A DNA stretch of 64,000 bases from Mastigamoeba balamuthi (taxonomy: Eukaryota; Evosea; Mastigamoebida; Mastigamoebidae), in contig CACRSC010000102.1 of NCBI GenBank assembly GCA_902651635.1, positions 83,805 to 147,804 on the forward strand. Direction: 5' to 3'. Below, piece after piece: positions 1-9,806 of the stretch. The notes beneath the pieces are model-generated. The model did not search any database. It was not told the origin of the DNA and was given only the letters and a program-made list of their open reading frames with translations. The first letter of the stretch is position 1. Each line of letters starts with the position of its first letter. Made by a program: the position numbers and the translations under genes.

Positions 1-3000
1 CCGCACAGCCCCCGCGGCCCCAAGCGCCCCCGCCTCCTCCCCAGGTACCCAGCAGCGTCTCCCGCGCTGGCCTCACCCCGTTCCGCGTTGCAGAAACGAG
101 TCAGACGCGCCGGACCCGTCGCGAGACGCGCTGGGGGCCGCGTCGTCGCCCGAGCACCCCGGGCGCTCGTGCGGGGCCCAGGAGGCGCGGCAGAGGCAAG
201 GGTGCGGCCCCTGCGATGGCTCCGAGGCGTGCGGGGCACCCGGAGCGCAGCAGGTGCCGCCGGGAGTGTTCACGACGGCGCGCATGCGGCCGCTGCGCCC
301 GCCCTCCGCAGAGGCCGTCGCCCGCGCGGCAAAACTGCTCCACGACGTCAGCGACGGCGACGCGTGCGCTCCCGCTTGCAGCGCCGCTGCCCCCGGTGGG
401 GCCGAGCACGTGCAGGGCGTGCCGCAGGTGGCGCTGTTCACCACGGCGCGCATGCAGCCCCTGAAGGCGCCATCGGCCGAGGCGATCGAAAAGGCCAGAA
501 AACTTATGCGCGACGTCGACGACGACGCCGACGCGGGCGTCGCCGCTGCTGCCGCCGCTGCCCCCGGTCTGTCCGCGCCCGCACAGCGCGTGGCGCAGGC
601 GGCGCTGTTCACCACGGCGCGCATGCAGCCCCTGAAGGCGCCGTCGGCCGCTGCTGTCGAGAAGGCCAAGAAACTGCTCCTCGACGACGGCGACGGCGGC
701 CCCAGCGCTGCTGCGCCACAGCCGGGCGGTGCCCCAGGGTCCCCTGTGTCTGCCGAGGCCACGCCCGCTGCGCCTCCTGCCGGGGTGTTTGTGACCGCGC
801 GCTTCGGGGCTCTGAGGCCGCCGTCTGCAGCGGCCGTCGAGAAGGCCAAGAAACTGCTCCTCGACGTCGACGACGCCGGCGCCGCCGCCGATGCCGCCGC
901 TGCTGCTGGCGGCGCGAGGCCTGCCGAGGAGGTCCCGCGGGCTGTCGCCTTCACCACCGCGCGGATGCGGCCGCTGCGGCCGCCGTCGGCAGAGGCCCTC
1001 GAGAAGGCCAGAAAACTGCTCCGCGACGACGACGACACGGACGCCGCCGCCGGCGCAGCTGCGCTGCCGGACGGCGCGGCCACACCGGCTGGCGCGGGGG
1101 CGAGCAGCGCGGGCACAGCAGCGCAGGTCCCGCAGGCGGCGGTGTTCACGACGGCGCGCATGGGCGCTCTGAGGCCGCCGTCGGCAGCGGCCGTCGAGAA
1201 GGCCAGAAAGCTCCTCAGCGAAGTCGAGGACGCGGCCCCCGCGCCAGCGGCAGACGCGCCCGACGCGCCCTCACTGCCCGTGCCGGCCGCTGCCCTCCGC
1301 GCAGCTCGCACGGGCGCTGTGGAGGCGAGACAACTCGCCGGCGACGACGAGACGATCAGCGCTGCCGACGCCTCCGCCGCCGCTGCTCCCGCGGGCCCCG
1401 CGGAGCCCACGCGCGCTGGGGACGCGGGGCCGGGGCTGTCGGCTGCGGCGGACGACAGCAACAACGACGCGGAGCTGATGGACGCGGTGCTGCGGGCCGA
1501 GGAGATGCACGCGCTGCTGCAGGGCATCGACTTCAGCCAGGACACCTACGACGGCCCCCCGCTCGCCCCGTGCACCCCCAGCGCCGCGCCGGCCCCTGCT
1601 GCCCCTGCGGCCCCTTGTGCCCCTGCGCCCGCTGCCCCAGCGACGCCCGTGACGCCGGTGGCCGTCGCGCTGCCCCGCACGCCGGCGGCGACGACGCGCA
1701 GGCGGCTGGGCTGCAGGCGCACGAGCCTCGGGGCGCCGCGGACGACCCCGGGGCCGCCGCAGACGCCGCAGCAGCCCGGGGCCACGGCGAGCGAGGGCCC
1801 CGCGGGGCGGCGGCTGTGCCGGACGGCTCTGCTGCGGAACCTCGCGCCGCCCAAGCGCATCAGTTTCACGCCCACCAAAGAGCAGCAGAGCCTCGCGAGG
1901 GCCCCGCGCTCCCCGGCGCCCGCCGACGCCCCGGGGCCCGCGGCGCAGCGCGGGACGACGCTGCGGGAGCTGGCCGGGGGCACCGCGCCGCGGCTGCACA
2001 CGATGGTGGACCTCTTCCGCGAGGGCGTGCTCGCTGAGGTCGTCGCGCTCAACAGCCGCACGGCCGCGACGTTCCGCTTCCGCCTCGCGGACCTCCGCGC
2101 GCAGCCCGCGTGCGGCGTGCGCTCGGGCGACGGGCGGACGATCGGCCCCGAGGACTTCCTGGCCGCGCTGCGCGGGCCGCTGGCGGGCGCGGCGCACGAG
2201 TGCCTGCGGGGCGACGCGTGGGTGCGGAACCACTACCGCTGGGTCCTCTGGAAGCTCGCGGCCTACGAGCGGCGCTTCCCCGAGCGCCTGGGCGGCCGCT
2301 GCGTGACGCCCGACCGCGTCCACGCGCAGCTGGCGCACCGCTACGCCCGCGAGGTCGCCGGGGCCGCGCGCAGCGCCCTGCGCCGCGTGTACGAGCACGA
2401 CGACGCGCCCGGGCGCCTGGCGGTCCTCTGCGTGGCCTCTGTGCGCTCCGAGTCGGCCCTGGAGCTCACCGACGGCTGGTACAGCGTCGAGGCCGCGCTC
2501 GACGCCGAGCTGGCCCGCTACGTGCGCAGCGGGCGCATCTGCGAGGGCACCAAGCTCGCCGTCTTTGGAGCGGAGCTCGAGGGCGAGGCCGCGCCGACGG
2601 GGCCGCTCGAGCCCGAGGCCGCGCGCGTGCGCCTGCGGCTCCACTTCAACGGCGTACGCAGGGCCCGCTGGTGGGCCCGCCTCGGCTTCACGCGCTCGCG
2701 GGCCTTCGCCTCGCGCCTCTCGTGCGTGCGCGCGGGCTGCGGCGCGGTGCCGGCGCTCGACGTGCTGGTCCTGCGCAGGTACCCGCTGCTCGTCGTCGAG
2801 ACTCTGCGCGACCCCGCGGGCGGCGACGGCGACGGCGACGAGGGCGCCGAGCGGCAGCGCAAGGTCGTCCTCAGCCAGGCCGAGCACGCGGCGGCAGAGG
2901 AGCGCCGCGCGGTGGTCGCGCAGGCGGCGTACGAGGCGGCGAGGGCGCGCGGCGAGAGCGAGGAGCGGGCGATGGCTGCGGCCGAGAAGGCCACCGGCCC

Positions 3001-3856
3001 GCCGCGCGACGTCTTCACGTCGCTGCGCCTCCGCGCCGTCGAAGCGCGCTCCGATGGCCGCAAGGTACACTACCGTATCGCCTCCTTTCTCTTTTTCGAA
3101 CAATCAATTGATTGTTCTGACTTCGTTTTTGTGCTTTTGCTGCAGTCGATGGAGTGCGTTCTGAGCATCCGGGGCCCCGAGGCCGGCGTCCTCGAGGGGT
3201 GGACCGAGGGGGCGTTCATCCGGGTCTACTGCCTGAAGCCGCCGCCGTCCCAGCAGCCGCAGCCGCAGCGCGCCATCATGCTCTGCTCCAGCGGCTCGGT
3301 CGTCTGGCGCCCGCTGCCCGCCCCCTCGCCCCGCGTCCCGGACTTCGTCCCCAGGCGCGCGGCTCGCCTCGCCGAGCTCGTCGTGCAGCGCCCGGGCGCC
3401 GAGCTGGACCTATGCGCGGTCGTCGCGCACGTGGGCGACGTGGACGACGCGGACGGCCGCTCGCGGACGCTCTACGTCACCGACGGCTCCCGCGTGCTCT
3501 GCGCGCTGCGCGTGCGCGCCGGCGGCTCCGGGGCGTTCGCGTGGACGCGGGACCCGGCGCCCGGGGACGTCGTGTGCGTGGCCAACGCGAGCGCGGGGCG
3601 CGTGGACGCCTCGTACGGCCTCGTGTGCGCAGAGGCGGGCGAGCGGAGCGAGTGGTCCGCGTTCAGGTCGCCGCACCTCGCGGCGGCCGCGGGCGAGGCC
3701 CAGCAGCTCTGCGCGAGGTGCCCGGGGCTCGTCGAGGCCGCGGGCAGGCGGGCGAGGGCGATCTGCAGCGGCGAGGCCGCGCCGGCTGCCGCGCTGTGCG
3801 GCCCTGCCGACACAGTCGTCGCGGGCCTCGTGGACCTGCTGACGATCGATTCCTAG
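1..3856 (+). CDS. BRCA2: BRCA2 homologue (5' end outside window)
   Basis: BRCA2 loads RAD51 onto single-stranded DNA during homologous recombination in the nucleus. Exons read as ..44, 94-3064 and 3146-3856; introns are 45-93 and 3065-3145 (81 bases, open in frame, holding a CAATTG palindrome). Six BRC-type RAD51-binding repeats begin near 266, 434, 607, 785, 947 and 1142, each with an F-T/V-T-A-R core followed about 17 residues later by a K-L-L/M segment. The DNA-binding region starts near 1961 with the helical domain (WVRNHYRWVLWKLA near 2218), then OB1 (LELTDGWYSVEAALD near 2458; LHFNGVRRARWWARLGF near 2640), OB2 with a short Tower-like charged helix (2860-3000) and OB3 (3300-3830). The protein is over 1,230 residues, far shorter than the human one but normal for protists. 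The start codon must lie upstream because the first repeat is preceded by open reading frame. A decayed copy of the 3' end lies at 49.5 kb. Confidence 0.95.
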   Translation, partial: RTAPAAPSAPASSPGTQQRLPRWPHPVPRCRNESDAPDPSRDALGAASSPEHPGRSCGAQEARQRQGCGPCDGSEACGAPGAQQVPPGVFTTARMRPLRPPSAEAVARAAKLLHDVSDGDACAPACSAAAPGGAEHVQGVPQVALFTTARMQPLKAPSAEAIEKARKLMRDVDDDADAGVAAAAAAAPGLSAPAQRVAQAALFTTARMQPLKAPSAAAVEKAKKLLLDDGDGGPSAAAPQPGGAPGSPVSAEATPAAPPAGVFVTARFGALRPPSAAAVEKAKKLLLDVDDAGAAADAAAAAGGARPAEEVPRAVAFTTARMRPLRPPSAEALEKARKLLRDDDDTDAAAGAAALPDGAATPAGAGASSAGTAAQVPQAAVFTTARMGALRPPSAAAVEKARKLLSEVEDAAPAPAADAPDAPSLPVPAAALRAARTGAVEARQLAGDDETISAADASAAAAPAGPAEPTRAGDAGPGLSAAADDSNNDAELMDAVLRAEEMHALLQGIDFSQDTYDGPPLAPCTPSAAPAPAAPAAPCAPAPAAPATPVTPVAVALPRTPAATTRRRLGCRRTSLGAPRTTPGPPQTPQQPGATASEGPAGRRLCRTALLRNLAPPKRISFTPTKEQQSLARAPRSPAPADAPGPAAQRGTTLRELAGGTAPRLHTMVDLFREGVLAEVVALNSRTAATFRFRLADLRAQPACGVRSGDGRTIGPEDFLAALRGPLAGAAHECLRGDAWVRNHYRWVLWKLAAYERRFPERLGGRCVTPDRVHAQLAHRYAREVAGAARSALRRVYEHDDAPGRLAVLCVASVRSESALELTDGWYSVEAALDAELARYVRSGRICEGTKLAVFGAELEGEAAPTGPLEPEAARVRLRLHFNGVRRARWWARLGFTRSRAFASRLSCVRAGCGAVPALDVLVLRRYPLLVVETLRDPAGGDGDGDEGAERQRKVVLSQAEHAAAEERRAVVAQAAYEAARARGESEERAMAAAEKATGPPRDVFTSLRLRAVEARSDGRKVHYRIASFLFFEQSIDCSDFVFVLLLQSMECVLSIRGPEAGVLEGWTEGAFIRVYCLKPPPSQQPQPQRAIMLCSSGSVVWRPLPAPSPRVPDFVPRRAARLAELVVQRPGAELDLCAVVAHVGDVDDADGRSRTLYVTDGSRVLCALRVRAGGSGAFAWTRDPAPGDVVCVANASAGRVDASYGLVCAEAGERSEWSAFRSPHLAAAAGEAQQLCARCPGLVEAAGRRARAICSGEAAPAAALCGPADTVVAGLVDLLTIDS
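3101..3114. repeat. Representative intronic CAATTG palindrome
   Basis: CAATCAATTGATTG inside BRCA2 intron 3065-3145. The same core occurs inside introns at 11968, 12408, 12734, 14331, 16379, 16526, 16584, 17413, 17441, 21490, 21915, 23362, 23540, 23975, 24319, 24379, 24465, 24792, 31131, 32077, 33371, 62404 and 62732. Several carry the longer form ATCAATTGATTTGGGGCGC or its complement. It occurs in introns of genes on both strands. Listed once as an example of the family. Confidence 0.8.
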
Positions 3857-4430
3857 GCCGCCGCCTCTGTGGCTTGCAATACGGCGCCAGTAAAGCAGAG
3901 TCAATTGTTATTACAAAGAACTGTACTGCATGGCGAGAATGAACCCTAGTGACCAGAGTACCCGAGTGTTCTCGCCCTCCCGCAGGTACCCGTCGGCGTC
4001 CATCGCGTGGGAGGTGTGCTGGCCGGGCTGTCGTGGATCTTCGTGCACAAGTCGTCCGAGGCGCTCAACAGGCAGCTGTTCTTCACGTCGCGCCTGGTGA
4101 TGCAGAGCGAGGCCGAGAACGAGGCCGAGAAGGACGTGGGGACGGCGCTGATCGCGACGCTGCTTGCAGAGGCAGAGGCATGCAGGCGTGCGAGCGGCTG
4201 TGCAGGGTGTGCTCCGCCACAGCGGCTGCGCTCCCCGCGGTGTACCGGAGGGGACGCGGGGGGGCGCCGTCGTGGAGGAGGTGCTGCTGCACAGGCCCGT
4301 CGAGGCGTTCCGCGGCAGGGCGAGGAGGACAGGACGGCCGAGAACCTCTCGTACGTGCCCGCGGGCGGCATCGACTACGTTGTCGTGGGGACGGGGACCG
4401 ACGCGTGGTGCCCTCGGCGATGATGCAGGT
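3857..4430 (+). other. Unassigned coding-like fragment downstream of BRCA2
   Basis: A CAATTG-containing A+T-rich stretch follows the BRCA2 stop. At about 3983 a good 3' splice-site-like CAG precedes a coding-like stretch on the plus strand (VLAGLSWIFVHKSSEAL, then an acidic helix with NEAEKDVGTALIATLL up to about 4195). A further coding-like piece in another frame (EEVLLHRPVEAFRG; SYVPAGGIDYVVVGTG) continues to about 4410. No start codon, continuous frame or recognisable domain ties them together. They look like exons or captured scraps of an unidentified gene, like the other gene fragments near TIR elements here. No function can be given. Confidence 0.3.
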
Positions 4431-5675
4431 GGGGATGCTCTGCGCCAACCCCAGCGACAATGACGACGACACCTTCAACGCCTGCGACCGCAGGGCAGCT
4501 AGGGCGACTGCGGCAACGGAAGGGCGACGCAGATGCGCCTGGGGAAGATGTCTCAGATTCCCGATGCACCAACAGCCAGAGAGACAGCGCGGTGTATCTT
4601 GTTGTGCATGGCAACGCCTCTTCGAAGAGGCACTCGAGGCCTCAGTTTGTTAACAACTCCAGCACAGTTGTGCTGGCCTTCAGCTCCCGGTGGTAGCTCC
4701 CTCCCTTGTCACACTCGCACGCGCACTCTCGGGGTTCACATCGCACACGCACGCACACAGGGTTTCCCCGTGCAACACACGAGCGTCCCTCTCTCCCGTG
4801 CTCGCGGCAAACTCACACTGCGAATCGCGAGCCCCGCAGCAGGTGACGAAGCGGAGCAGCGACGCACGGACTGCCTGGAACAGGCAGAGCGGAGACCAGT
4901 GCTGCGGCGGCGGGATGCGGCCTGATGAGGAGACCCCGTGCCCCTTGCGATGAAACCAGCGCCATCGCGCCCGACGATAGGAGTCGATAGACGCTGGGTT
5001 GAGCAGCACCCTCTGGTGCCGCAGCACTGGTATAGGTCTGGACGAGCCGACGAGCAGTGGGCAGCTCGGAGAGGCAGAGGAGGGTTCGCCAGGGGCGGCT
5101 GGAGCAGCAGGAGTCGGGCGGGCGTGCCAGCCAGAGGCACGCCTGCCGGCGGGGCCAGAGGTGCTCCCGCCTCCACGGGGCTGGTCCTGGGAGTGCTGCC
5201 TGTCTGGCGCAGGGGCAGCACTGCTGAGAGGAGCACACAGTACACAAGTCAAAGAACAAAGCCAGAAGCAGACAACAGTCATCTTCGTTGCCCTTTTGTG
5301 ACTTTTTGAGTGGGTTGCGGGCAAGTAGTTTGCTGGGCGTGAGTTTTGGGTGTCGTGCAAGGCAAGTCGTACAAAGGCCACTGCGCGTATTCTGCGCCAA
5401 GGGAAGCTCTGCTTGCTGTTGAGGCGCAACCCTTGGCAAGACATCGGGTGAGGTTGTCTGTATGCCTCTGCCATGAAATCTCGGCTTACGTTTGAAAAAA
5501 GGCACAACTCTTCGCCTTGCTTGAAGCACAAGAGCTTCAGGGCCAGTGGCGTAGGCAGTAATGACGACCTCGGTATCTGTAATGTTGGTGAAAAGGTACC
5601 TCTCTCCCACGTTATGATTCGAGAGGCCCTCAACACTCGCTCGCACTCAGCCAGTCCTTCCCGCCTCCCTCTGCA
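4431..5675. other. No gene recognised
   Basis: Mixed-composition DNA between the fragment above and the first TIR element. It holds overlapping open frames on both strands, none with family resemblance. The last 100 bases (around 5580-5675) resemble the outer flank of the other TIR ends, so the element may begin somewhat earlier than drawn. Confidence 0.4.
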
Positions 5676-6097
5676 ATCCAGCTTTGTTGAATTGGCTTGT
5701 GTCGACTGTGCGGTGGTTTGCCTCAATTCTGGGCCCTTGTGGAGGGCCCTGCTGCTGTGCTTTGGCTGTGCGTCTCGGATTGGTAGCTCCCCTTTGGCCC
5801 TGGCCCTCTCTCGCTCTCTTTCTCGCCCCTTCAGGGAGAGGGCGGAGGAGGTCCAAGGGAAGGGGGCATCCGAAGTGTCCGCACGCCGGCAGCTCGTGTG
5901 GCCAGCCAGCTGTGTGTTGACAGCTTTGCGTGCTGGTGTCAATGTGTGTGGGGTGGGCTTGTATTTGGCGCTCCCTCTCTCCCGGGCTGGTGCCCGTTCG
6001 AGATGCTGCCGGGGCTACCACCACACCCCAACCACTCCCTGTATTATTATGATATTTGTCCGCCCTGTTTGAGGCCACACACAAGCGATTATGGGTC

Positions 6098-7236
6098 TAC
6101 AACGTACGCATTGTTGTGGTCATGCCCCTTTCTTTGCGCTCTGGTTCGACTCCCCAGAGAGTTGTAGCAACGCGAGGTCCCCGCCTGCGCTCCCGACAGA
6201 GCGCACACCGGCTAGCGCCGCAACGTCCCCTGGGTTGTGCCGTATCAATTGTTGATCAACGATTTAATTTCTATGACGGGGTTGGAGCTGGGACGGCACG
6301 GCACAGCCGAGGTACGGCGTTGCGAATCGCTAGACAGCGTATGCGCGCGGAGACCGCTGGAGTTATGGGGCGCGTGGACCGCTGGCGCAGTGTTTGTTCG
6401 TCCGCTTGCGCTCGAGGGCGTCAGAGCGAATGCGCGGGAACATCTGCGAGGAAAACACAAATCTGCGGGATTTCTGGCTCCGCGGCCAGGCAGCCACGGC
6501 CCCGAGGTCCCACCTGCAGCGATGTGCGTGCTGAGGCTGCTGTCTCCCCTCTCCCCGCGGAGTCCAGGGCCAATGCAACGCCGCCGCTCGTTGCGCGGGA
6601 CAGAAGTCGGATTCTCTCGACTGGACTGTACTCTGGCAGCGGCGTCGTGGTCTTATTCATGACCCTTGGCGCTGCGCCGCCTGCACATATCTGTGCTGTA
6701 CGCTGAACCGGGAGCCTCCAGTGGGCTGGTCACCTCGGCAGGACAACTGCAGCACTCCTTACGCAGCACACATACACGAAGCACTCAACACAGCAGCTAC
6801 GCGATAAGATCTCCGTCTTCTCCGCTGGAGCTCGGTGCACGGGTACAGGCCATCAGGGCTCAGCGCAGAATTTCACCGAGAGCTCTGCAGCACAGCCATT
6901 CTTCGAGATTACGTCATTCTGCCCCTACAGTCGCAATGAAACTGGTGTGGAATATATTCCTCCGGCCTTTATGGTTGCTTCTCAGCGACTGCTCTTCAGA
7001 CCCACGGAGATGTTGCCCTGTGCTCTGTGACAGGGGTTCCGCATGCCGAGGTGATTGTCATCGATTCTGAGTCCCTTCCAGGACCGCCGTTTTCCCGTGT
7101 CGAAAACGGAGCGGCGGCTGATTATGCACTCACTTGGGCATTTTGAACCATTTTGAACTGTTCGTTGCCACAGCAACAGGGCCCTGTGTGTACTCCACCA
7201 GTACCCCTTGTTGCATTGCGAGGCACTGCTGCACCC
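6098..7236 (+). promoter_or_regulatory. 5' region of VMO-I gene 1 inside the TIR element
   Basis: No coding region is recognised. The last part (about 6820-7236) is recognisably similar to 54,040-54,414 upstream of the second VMO-I gene, for example GTACAGGCCATCAG in both, so the duplicated unit includes several hundred bases of promoter and leader. A CAATTG with inverted flanks occurs at 6245. Confidence 0.4.
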
Positions 7237-8706
7237 ATGCCCGTATCGTCTGCCGCCACCCTCCTCGCCCTCGCGGTGGCCCTGGGCCTCGCAGCCTCCC
7301 AGGACGTGCCGACCTCGCCGCTGGGCCCCGTCATCAACTTCACGGGGGTCTGGGGCTCCTGGGGGCCCTGGGACCACTGCCCCCTCGGTACCGTCGCTGT
7401 CGGCATGAGCGCCAAGAGCCAGCACGACAAGGAGAAAGACACCGCGGGGATGACCGCCATCCGCCTCTACTGCCAGGCGCCCGGCGACAGCAGCCCCAGG
7501 GCAGATCTCCCCAAGGGCCCCGTGTCCTCCAAGGGCCACAAGGGCCACTGGGACGAGACCCCCACGTTCTGCCCCGACAACGTACTCTCGCCCCTCGCCT
7601 CTCTCTGCTGCTGCTCCTCTCTCCTGCATGCCTCTGAGCTCTCGCTGACCCGTGGCCCGCGAGCAGTACTACGTGGCGGGGTTTGTGCTGCGGTGGCTGC
7701 CGGACCAGGGCCCCCAGGCAGACAACAGCGCCGTCAACCAGATCAGGTTCTTCTGCAGGGACTGGAGAGGGCGCGCGTGGGCCAGCAGCGCCCTGGGCAG
7801 GACCGAGCACGGCACGTGGAACACCACGCTCTGGTGCCCCAACGGCACCGCGGTGGCCGGCCTGTCGACGCAGCTGCAGGAGGAGCCCAAGGGAGACAAG
7901 GGCGGCGACGACACGGGGCTCAACGGGGTGGCGTTCGAGTGCCTGGCGTCCCGCAAGAGCTGCGCTGCCATCGGCGGCCCGGACGAGTGCGCGGACCCCG
8001 CCAGCAACTGCAGCTGGTGCGGCTCCCGCTGCGCCCCGCGGGGCGAGTGCCTGCAGTGCTCTGGCATCGCGTCGCGGGCCACGTGCCTCGCGGCCAACGC
8101 GTCGATGCAGTGCTCGTGGTGCGCGGGCTCCTGCACCGACGCGCTGCGGTGCCACTGCGCTGCGCTGGACTACGAGCAGTGCACGGCCTCGGGCCCTCAC
8201 TGCAGGTGGTGCGCGGACAACTGTACAGACACTCCGGCGCAGTGCCCCCACGAGGAGACGGTGGTCGTGACCCTCAAGTTCGGTCTGTCCTCGGTTCCAG
8301 TGAATCATGCGACTGATCGCTCTCTCCCGCAGCTGTGGGGCTCAACGCCTCGGAGCTGGAGCTCCTCCGCCACGAGATCGCTGAGAAGCTCCGTGTCGAC
8401 CCCGCGATGGTCCGAGTGGTCCAGTCCGAGGACGCCCTCGCGGGCAGCGGCAGCGGCAGCAGCGAGGCCGCGCTGGACATCTCCATCCCGGGCAGCAAGG
8501 TGAGCACGCTCGAGACGCTGGTCAAGACCCCCGGCAGCAGCTGGTACCTGGGAGGGCTGACCAAGCACACCGACCGCAGCTGGGGCATCAGGAAGAAGGC
8601 CGCCGCGAGAAGCGCTGCGAGCAGTGCCGCCAGCCCTGCCTCCCTCGTGGGCGTCTTGCCCTTCCTGCTCACCGCCGTCGCCTTCCTGGTTGCCCCCTCT
8701 GCTTGA
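7237..8706 (+). CDS. Secreted VMO-I-domain, Cys-rich, membrane-anchored protein 1
   Basis: Exons 7237-7581, 7664-8282 and 8333-8706 keep frame and give about 445 residues. Residues 1-20 form a signal peptide (LLALAVALGLAAS). Residues about 33-220 match the vitelline-membrane outer layer protein I fold, seen as three repeats: GVWGSWGPWDHCP..TAIRLYC, QYYVAGFVLRW..AVNQIRFFC and TWNTTLWCPNGTAVAGL..GLNGVAFEC. About residues 225-310 are Cys-rich units of CSWC...C type (PSI/plexin-like spacing) with several N-glycosylation sequons. A globular part (TLKFAVGLNASELELL onward, SEA-like by look only) and a C-terminal hydrophobic tail (LVGVLPFLLTAVAFLV) suggest a GPI signal or terminal membrane helix. VMO-I proteins are best known from animal egg coats; here a cell-surface or cyst-coat role is inference. 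The gene sits inside TIR element 1 and has a close paralogue at 54.4 kb with identical intron positions. Confidence 0.85.
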
Positions 8707-9370
8707 GAAAGGCTGGCGGCCTACGAATGCTCTACCGTGCTTTTCAGTCTTGTCCAGGGGTCGCCTTCCTGCTGGCTGCCCCGTTTGAGAGCAGCGGGCC
8801 TGCGAAATTGCTCTGCCGACCCTTTGGTTATCAGTCTTGTCCGGGGAACCGAGAGCCTTCTTGTGGCGTGAAGCTCTTGTTGGCACCACCGCGAGGCCCT
8901 GGCGCCGGGCAGAAGCTCCAACAGGCAGAGAGGGAGCTGAACCCCTTTGTAGCGCCTTGGACAGGAACGCCTTGCTCCTGGGCTGTGTCCCGTTCATGAT
9001 GAGGAACACGAAGCAGCATTGCTCTTCCTGCCAGCCGCGGTTCTTGCCCTGGACAGACAGTAGCCCCAGCATGCACAACACTGTCAGACGGCAACGCAGG
9101 GCCGCGGCTGCCTGGCCGCGGAGGCCAGCCTGCGATTACCCTCGCAGGTTAGTTCTTTTCGGAGATAATCTGCCGCAGATTAATGTAACAATTGTTCCTT
9201 GATTGATAAATTCGGCTTCGTCTGCGCAGACCACGGGCTCTTCTGACGCTCGAGGGCACAAACCCCTACAGGGCAACGCACAGGGACCTCGCGCTGCTTC
9301 TGATGGGAACGTAGCGGCAGTGGTGAAAGAACGGAGAATTGAGGCAACACAGCAATTTGCATGCTGGTTG
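8707..9370. other. 3' flank of VMO-I gene 1 within the element
   Basis: No gene seen. A short repeated theme occurs: a CTTGTCC(A/G)GGG...GCCTTCCTGCTGGC-type stretch near 8735-8790 partly echoes 8836-8890. Similarity to the inner part of the other TIR elements (CAACGCACAGG.CCTCGCGCTGCT) begins near 9278. Confidence 0.4.
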
Positions 9371-9806
9371 GCCCATAATCGCTGGTGTGAGGCAGCAAAC
9401 ATGGCAATCATTACTCCAAAAAAATATATTGGGAATGGTTGGGGCGTGGTGGTAGCCCCGGCAGTATCTCGAACGGACACCAGCCCGGGAGAGAGGGAGC
9501 GCCAAACACAAGCCACCCCACACACATTGACACCAGCACGCAAAGCTGTCAACACACAGCTGGCTGGCCACACGAGCTGCCGGCGTGCGGACACTTCGGA
9601 TGCCCCCCTCCCTGGACCTCCTCCTCCGCCTCCTCCCCCTGGAGGGCGAGAAAGAGAGCGAGAGAGGGCCAGGGCCAAAGGGGGAGCTGCCAAACCGAGA
9701 CGCACAGCCAAAGCACAGCAGCAGGGCCCACCACAAGGGCCATGAGGCAAACCACTGCACAGATGACAGCACAACCACAAGCCCAATCAACAAAGCAGGG
9801 ATTGGG

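Larger units (their letters stand above)
5676..9806. mobile_element. TIR element 1, carrying a VMO-I gene
   Basis: Left TIR 5676-6097 and right TIR about 9371-9806 are inverted, diverged copies of each other. The same terminal sequence recurs at 38.5/40.4, 49.9/53.0 and 57.4 kb. Shared landmarks are the outer CTTTGTTG, GTGCAGTGGTTTGCCTCA, CTCCCTCTCTCCCGGGCTGG and the inner ACAAGCGATTATGGGT. Between the TIRs lie the intact VMO-I gene (7237-8706), about 1.1 kb upstream of it and 0.65 kb downstream. Nothing resembling a transposase is visible, so the unit looks non-autonomous. Target-site duplications could not be fixed because similarity to other copies fades gradually outside the TIRs. The right end carries a run of 14 G near 9807. 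It may be a DNA transposon that took up a whole gene, or a gene bracketed by two TIR fragments. Confidence 0.7.

Noticed and set aside
73-1545. Long minus-strand open frame opposite the BRC repeats
   Set aside because: GC-rich codon bias makes antisense frames open; the plus strand has clear BRCA2 homology and the antisense product is low-complexity Ala/Ser.
6138-6165. GGTTCGACTCCCC hairpin resembling a tRNA T-arm
   Set aside because: The stem-loop has a 9-base loop and lacks any tRNA 5' half; it lies inside the element.
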